Source of the DNA: Chloroflexota bacterium
Lineage (GTDB): Bacteria; Chloroflexota; Limnocylindria; Limnocylindrales; CSP1-4
NCBI GenBank assembly: GCA_013695505.1
Contig: JACDAH010000051.1
Location: 1 to 6,495, forward strand
Direction of reading: 5' to 3'
Length of the DNA: 6,495 nt
Positions 5,586 to 6,495 of the stretch are shown one piece after another. The notes under the pieces were generated by a model. It searched no databases, was not told the DNA's origin, and saw nothing but the letters and a program-made list of their open reading frames with translations. The translations under genes and the position numbers were made by a program. Each line of letters starts with the position of its first letter. Positions within the stretch are counted from its first letter, which is position 1.

Positions 5586-6495
5586 GCCCGACCCAGCGAA
5601 GCGGCAAGCCGATCGAGGTCGAGCTGAAGTACCGCGTGATCGATGCCGCGGCGGGCGATCGCTACCTCATCGCCGACGAGATCGCCGGGTTCCGGCCCTC
5701 CTCACCGGTCCGCTCGACGCAGGTCGAGGACCGCTACATCGATACCGCGGGCGGGGCGATGGCTCGGGCCGGGTTCGCGGCCCGCCTCCGCCAGACCGCC
5801 AAGACGACGACCGTCGCGGTCAAGTCGTCGGTCCGGCGGGTGGGCTCGGGCAATGTCCATCGGCGCGAGGAGCTCGAGGGTCCGGCCGATCGGACCGCCC
5901 ATCCGCGCGACTGGCCGCCATCCGACGCTCGTTCGCTGATTCTCGAGCAGTGCGGCGACGCGCCCCTCGTGGAGGTCGTCACGATCCGGCAGCTCCGCCG
6001 GAAGCGGATCCTCGAGCTGGATGGGACGTCGGTCGAGCTCAGCCTCGACGAGGTGGACGCGGTCAGCCGGAGCCGGGTCATCGGGCGCTTTGTCGAGCTC
6101 GAGGTGGAGCTGATCGAAGGCGATGAGGCGGGCCTGGCGGCGATCGACAGCGCGCTGGCCGGAGACGCAGGGCTGGCCCCCGCCGAGACTTCGAAGCTCC
6201 AGTCCGCGCTGCGAGCGGTGGCGGCCGCGGAGCCGAAGCGCTCGCGGCGGAACGGTCCGATCCTGCCGGCGATCGACGATGACGAGCCTGATCCGAAGCC
6301 CGCGCCGCCGCGGGCGCGAGGGATCGTGGAGGCGGTGCTGGCCGAGCTCGAAACGACCGCTATCGCGGACGATGCCGACGCCGAGATCGACGGACCGGAC
6401 GCAGCCGCTTTCCGGAAGGCGCCGATGGGCGCGACGACCGAGGAGACGACCGAGGGCACGACCGCCGCCGACGACGCGGCCGAGGAGGGCCCACG
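5582..6495 (+). CDS. CYTH-domain protein (triphosphate tunnel family), right end cut by window; possible CYTH-CHAD
   Basis: The first 304 codons are present with no stop. Residues 11-210 form a CYTH domain: the defining ExExK motif is Glu12, Glu14, Lys16 (IEVELKYRV). It is followed by EDRYIDT (49-55), RLRQ (68-71), the basic strand VAVKSS (78-83), RREELEGP (94-101), SLDEVDA (154-160), VELEVELIEG (171-180) and Lys205 in SKLQ. These alternating acidic and basic strands line the tunnel that binds triphosphate with metal ions. Members act as tripolyphosphatases, thiamine triphosphatases or adenylate cyclases; next to ppk, a polyphosphate or tripolyphosphate role is most likely. From about 218 the sequence becomes a charged, Ala/Asp/Glu-rich linker. 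Many such proteins continue into a polyphosphate-binding CHAD domain, but none is visible before the window ends. Start chosen from AGGGAG at 5568-5573. Confidence 0.88.
   Translation, partial: MSPTQRSGKPIEVELKYRVIDAAAGDRYLIADEIAGFRPSSPVRSTQVEDRYIDTAGGAMARAGFAARLRQTAKTTTVAVKSSVRRVGSGNVHRREELEGPADRTAHPRDWPPSDARSLILEQCGDAPLVEVVTIRQLRRKRILELDGTSVELSLDEVDAVSRSRVIGRFVELEVELIEGDEAGLAAIDSALAGDAGLAPAETSKLQSALRAVAAAEPKRSRRNGPILPAIDDDEPDPKPAPPRARGIVEAVLAELETTAIADDADAEIDGPDAAAFRKAPMGATTEETTEGTTAADDAAEEGP
6434..6469 (+). repeat. Three 12-base in-frame repeats in the CYTH linker
   Basis: Units at 6434-6445, 6446-6457 and 6458-6469 each begin ACGACCG and encode TTEE, TTEG and TTAA. They lie in the acidic linker of the CYTH protein. 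Tandem short units like these vary in number by replication slippage and are typical of disordered linkers. Confidence 0.6.

Noticed and set aside
3937..5607. A 556-codon open frame antisense to ppk
   Set aside because: It lies wholly opposite a gene with intact catalytic residues, is Asp/Arg/Val/Leu-biased as expected from reading GC-biased codons backward, and shows no recognisable motif or ribosome site.
5734..6459. A 241-codon minus-strand frame over the CYTH gene
   Set aside because: It is a Ser/Arg/Ala-rich shadow of the CYTH coding strand, whose ExExK and downstream motifs are clear.

Overview
The window is GC-rich bacterial DNA (about two thirds G+C by eye, with strong third-position G/C bias). 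It holds six protein-coding genes in two divergent transcription units, and no RNA genes, transposons or CRISPR arrays. Gene content and protein style (polyphosphate kinase followed by a CYTH protein, GTG starts, few Shine-Dalgarno sites at the unit starts, Arg/Asp-rich proteins) fit an uncultured Chloroflexota lineage of the Limnocylindria/Ellin6529 type, or a high-GC actinobacterium. This placement is inference from style, not from a marker gene.

Left unit, minus strand (1-1909): an ABC-2 type exporter. The ATPase (944-1909) comes first and the membrane permease (1-947, running off the window's left edge) follows with a 4-base ATGA overlap. They resemble the NatA/NatB and YhaQ/YhaP export pairs; the substrate cannot be read from sequence.

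Between the units is a 71-base divergent intergenic region (1910-1980). The ATPase start has a -10-like hexamer at exactly the spacing of a leaderless transcript. The plus-strand gene has a good Shine-Dalgarno that is too far from its own GTG but well placed for a tiny MMTR mini-ORF ending on that GTG.

Right unit, plus strand (1981-6495): a DUF971 (GBBH-like N-terminal domain) protein with two CPCxxC motifs, a YbjQ/UPF0145 protein, and a small two-helix membrane protein whose conserved-looking tail is displaced into another frame by an apparent one-base deletion near 3139-3142. After a 99-base gap with a candidate extended -10 promoter and a GC hairpin comes full-length polyphosphate kinase 1 (ppk, 3337-5565). 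Sixteen bases later a CYTH-domain protein (5582 onward) runs off the right edge in a long acidic linker. The last two genes form a polyphosphate module: Ppk1 makes polyphosphate from ATP, and CYTH proteins of the triphosphate tunnel family, often fused to polyphosphate-binding CHAD domains, hydrolyse or bind it. The first three plus-strand genes are tightly spaced and probably co-transcribed; whether they contribute to polyphosphate or metal handling is unknown.

Most of the window consists of ordinary, recognisable families. The points worth a second look are the frameshift in the small membrane gene, the two mini-ORFs that end on downstream start codons, the shared TATCCTCG promoter-like motif, and the unusual tails on Ppk1 and the CYTH protein.
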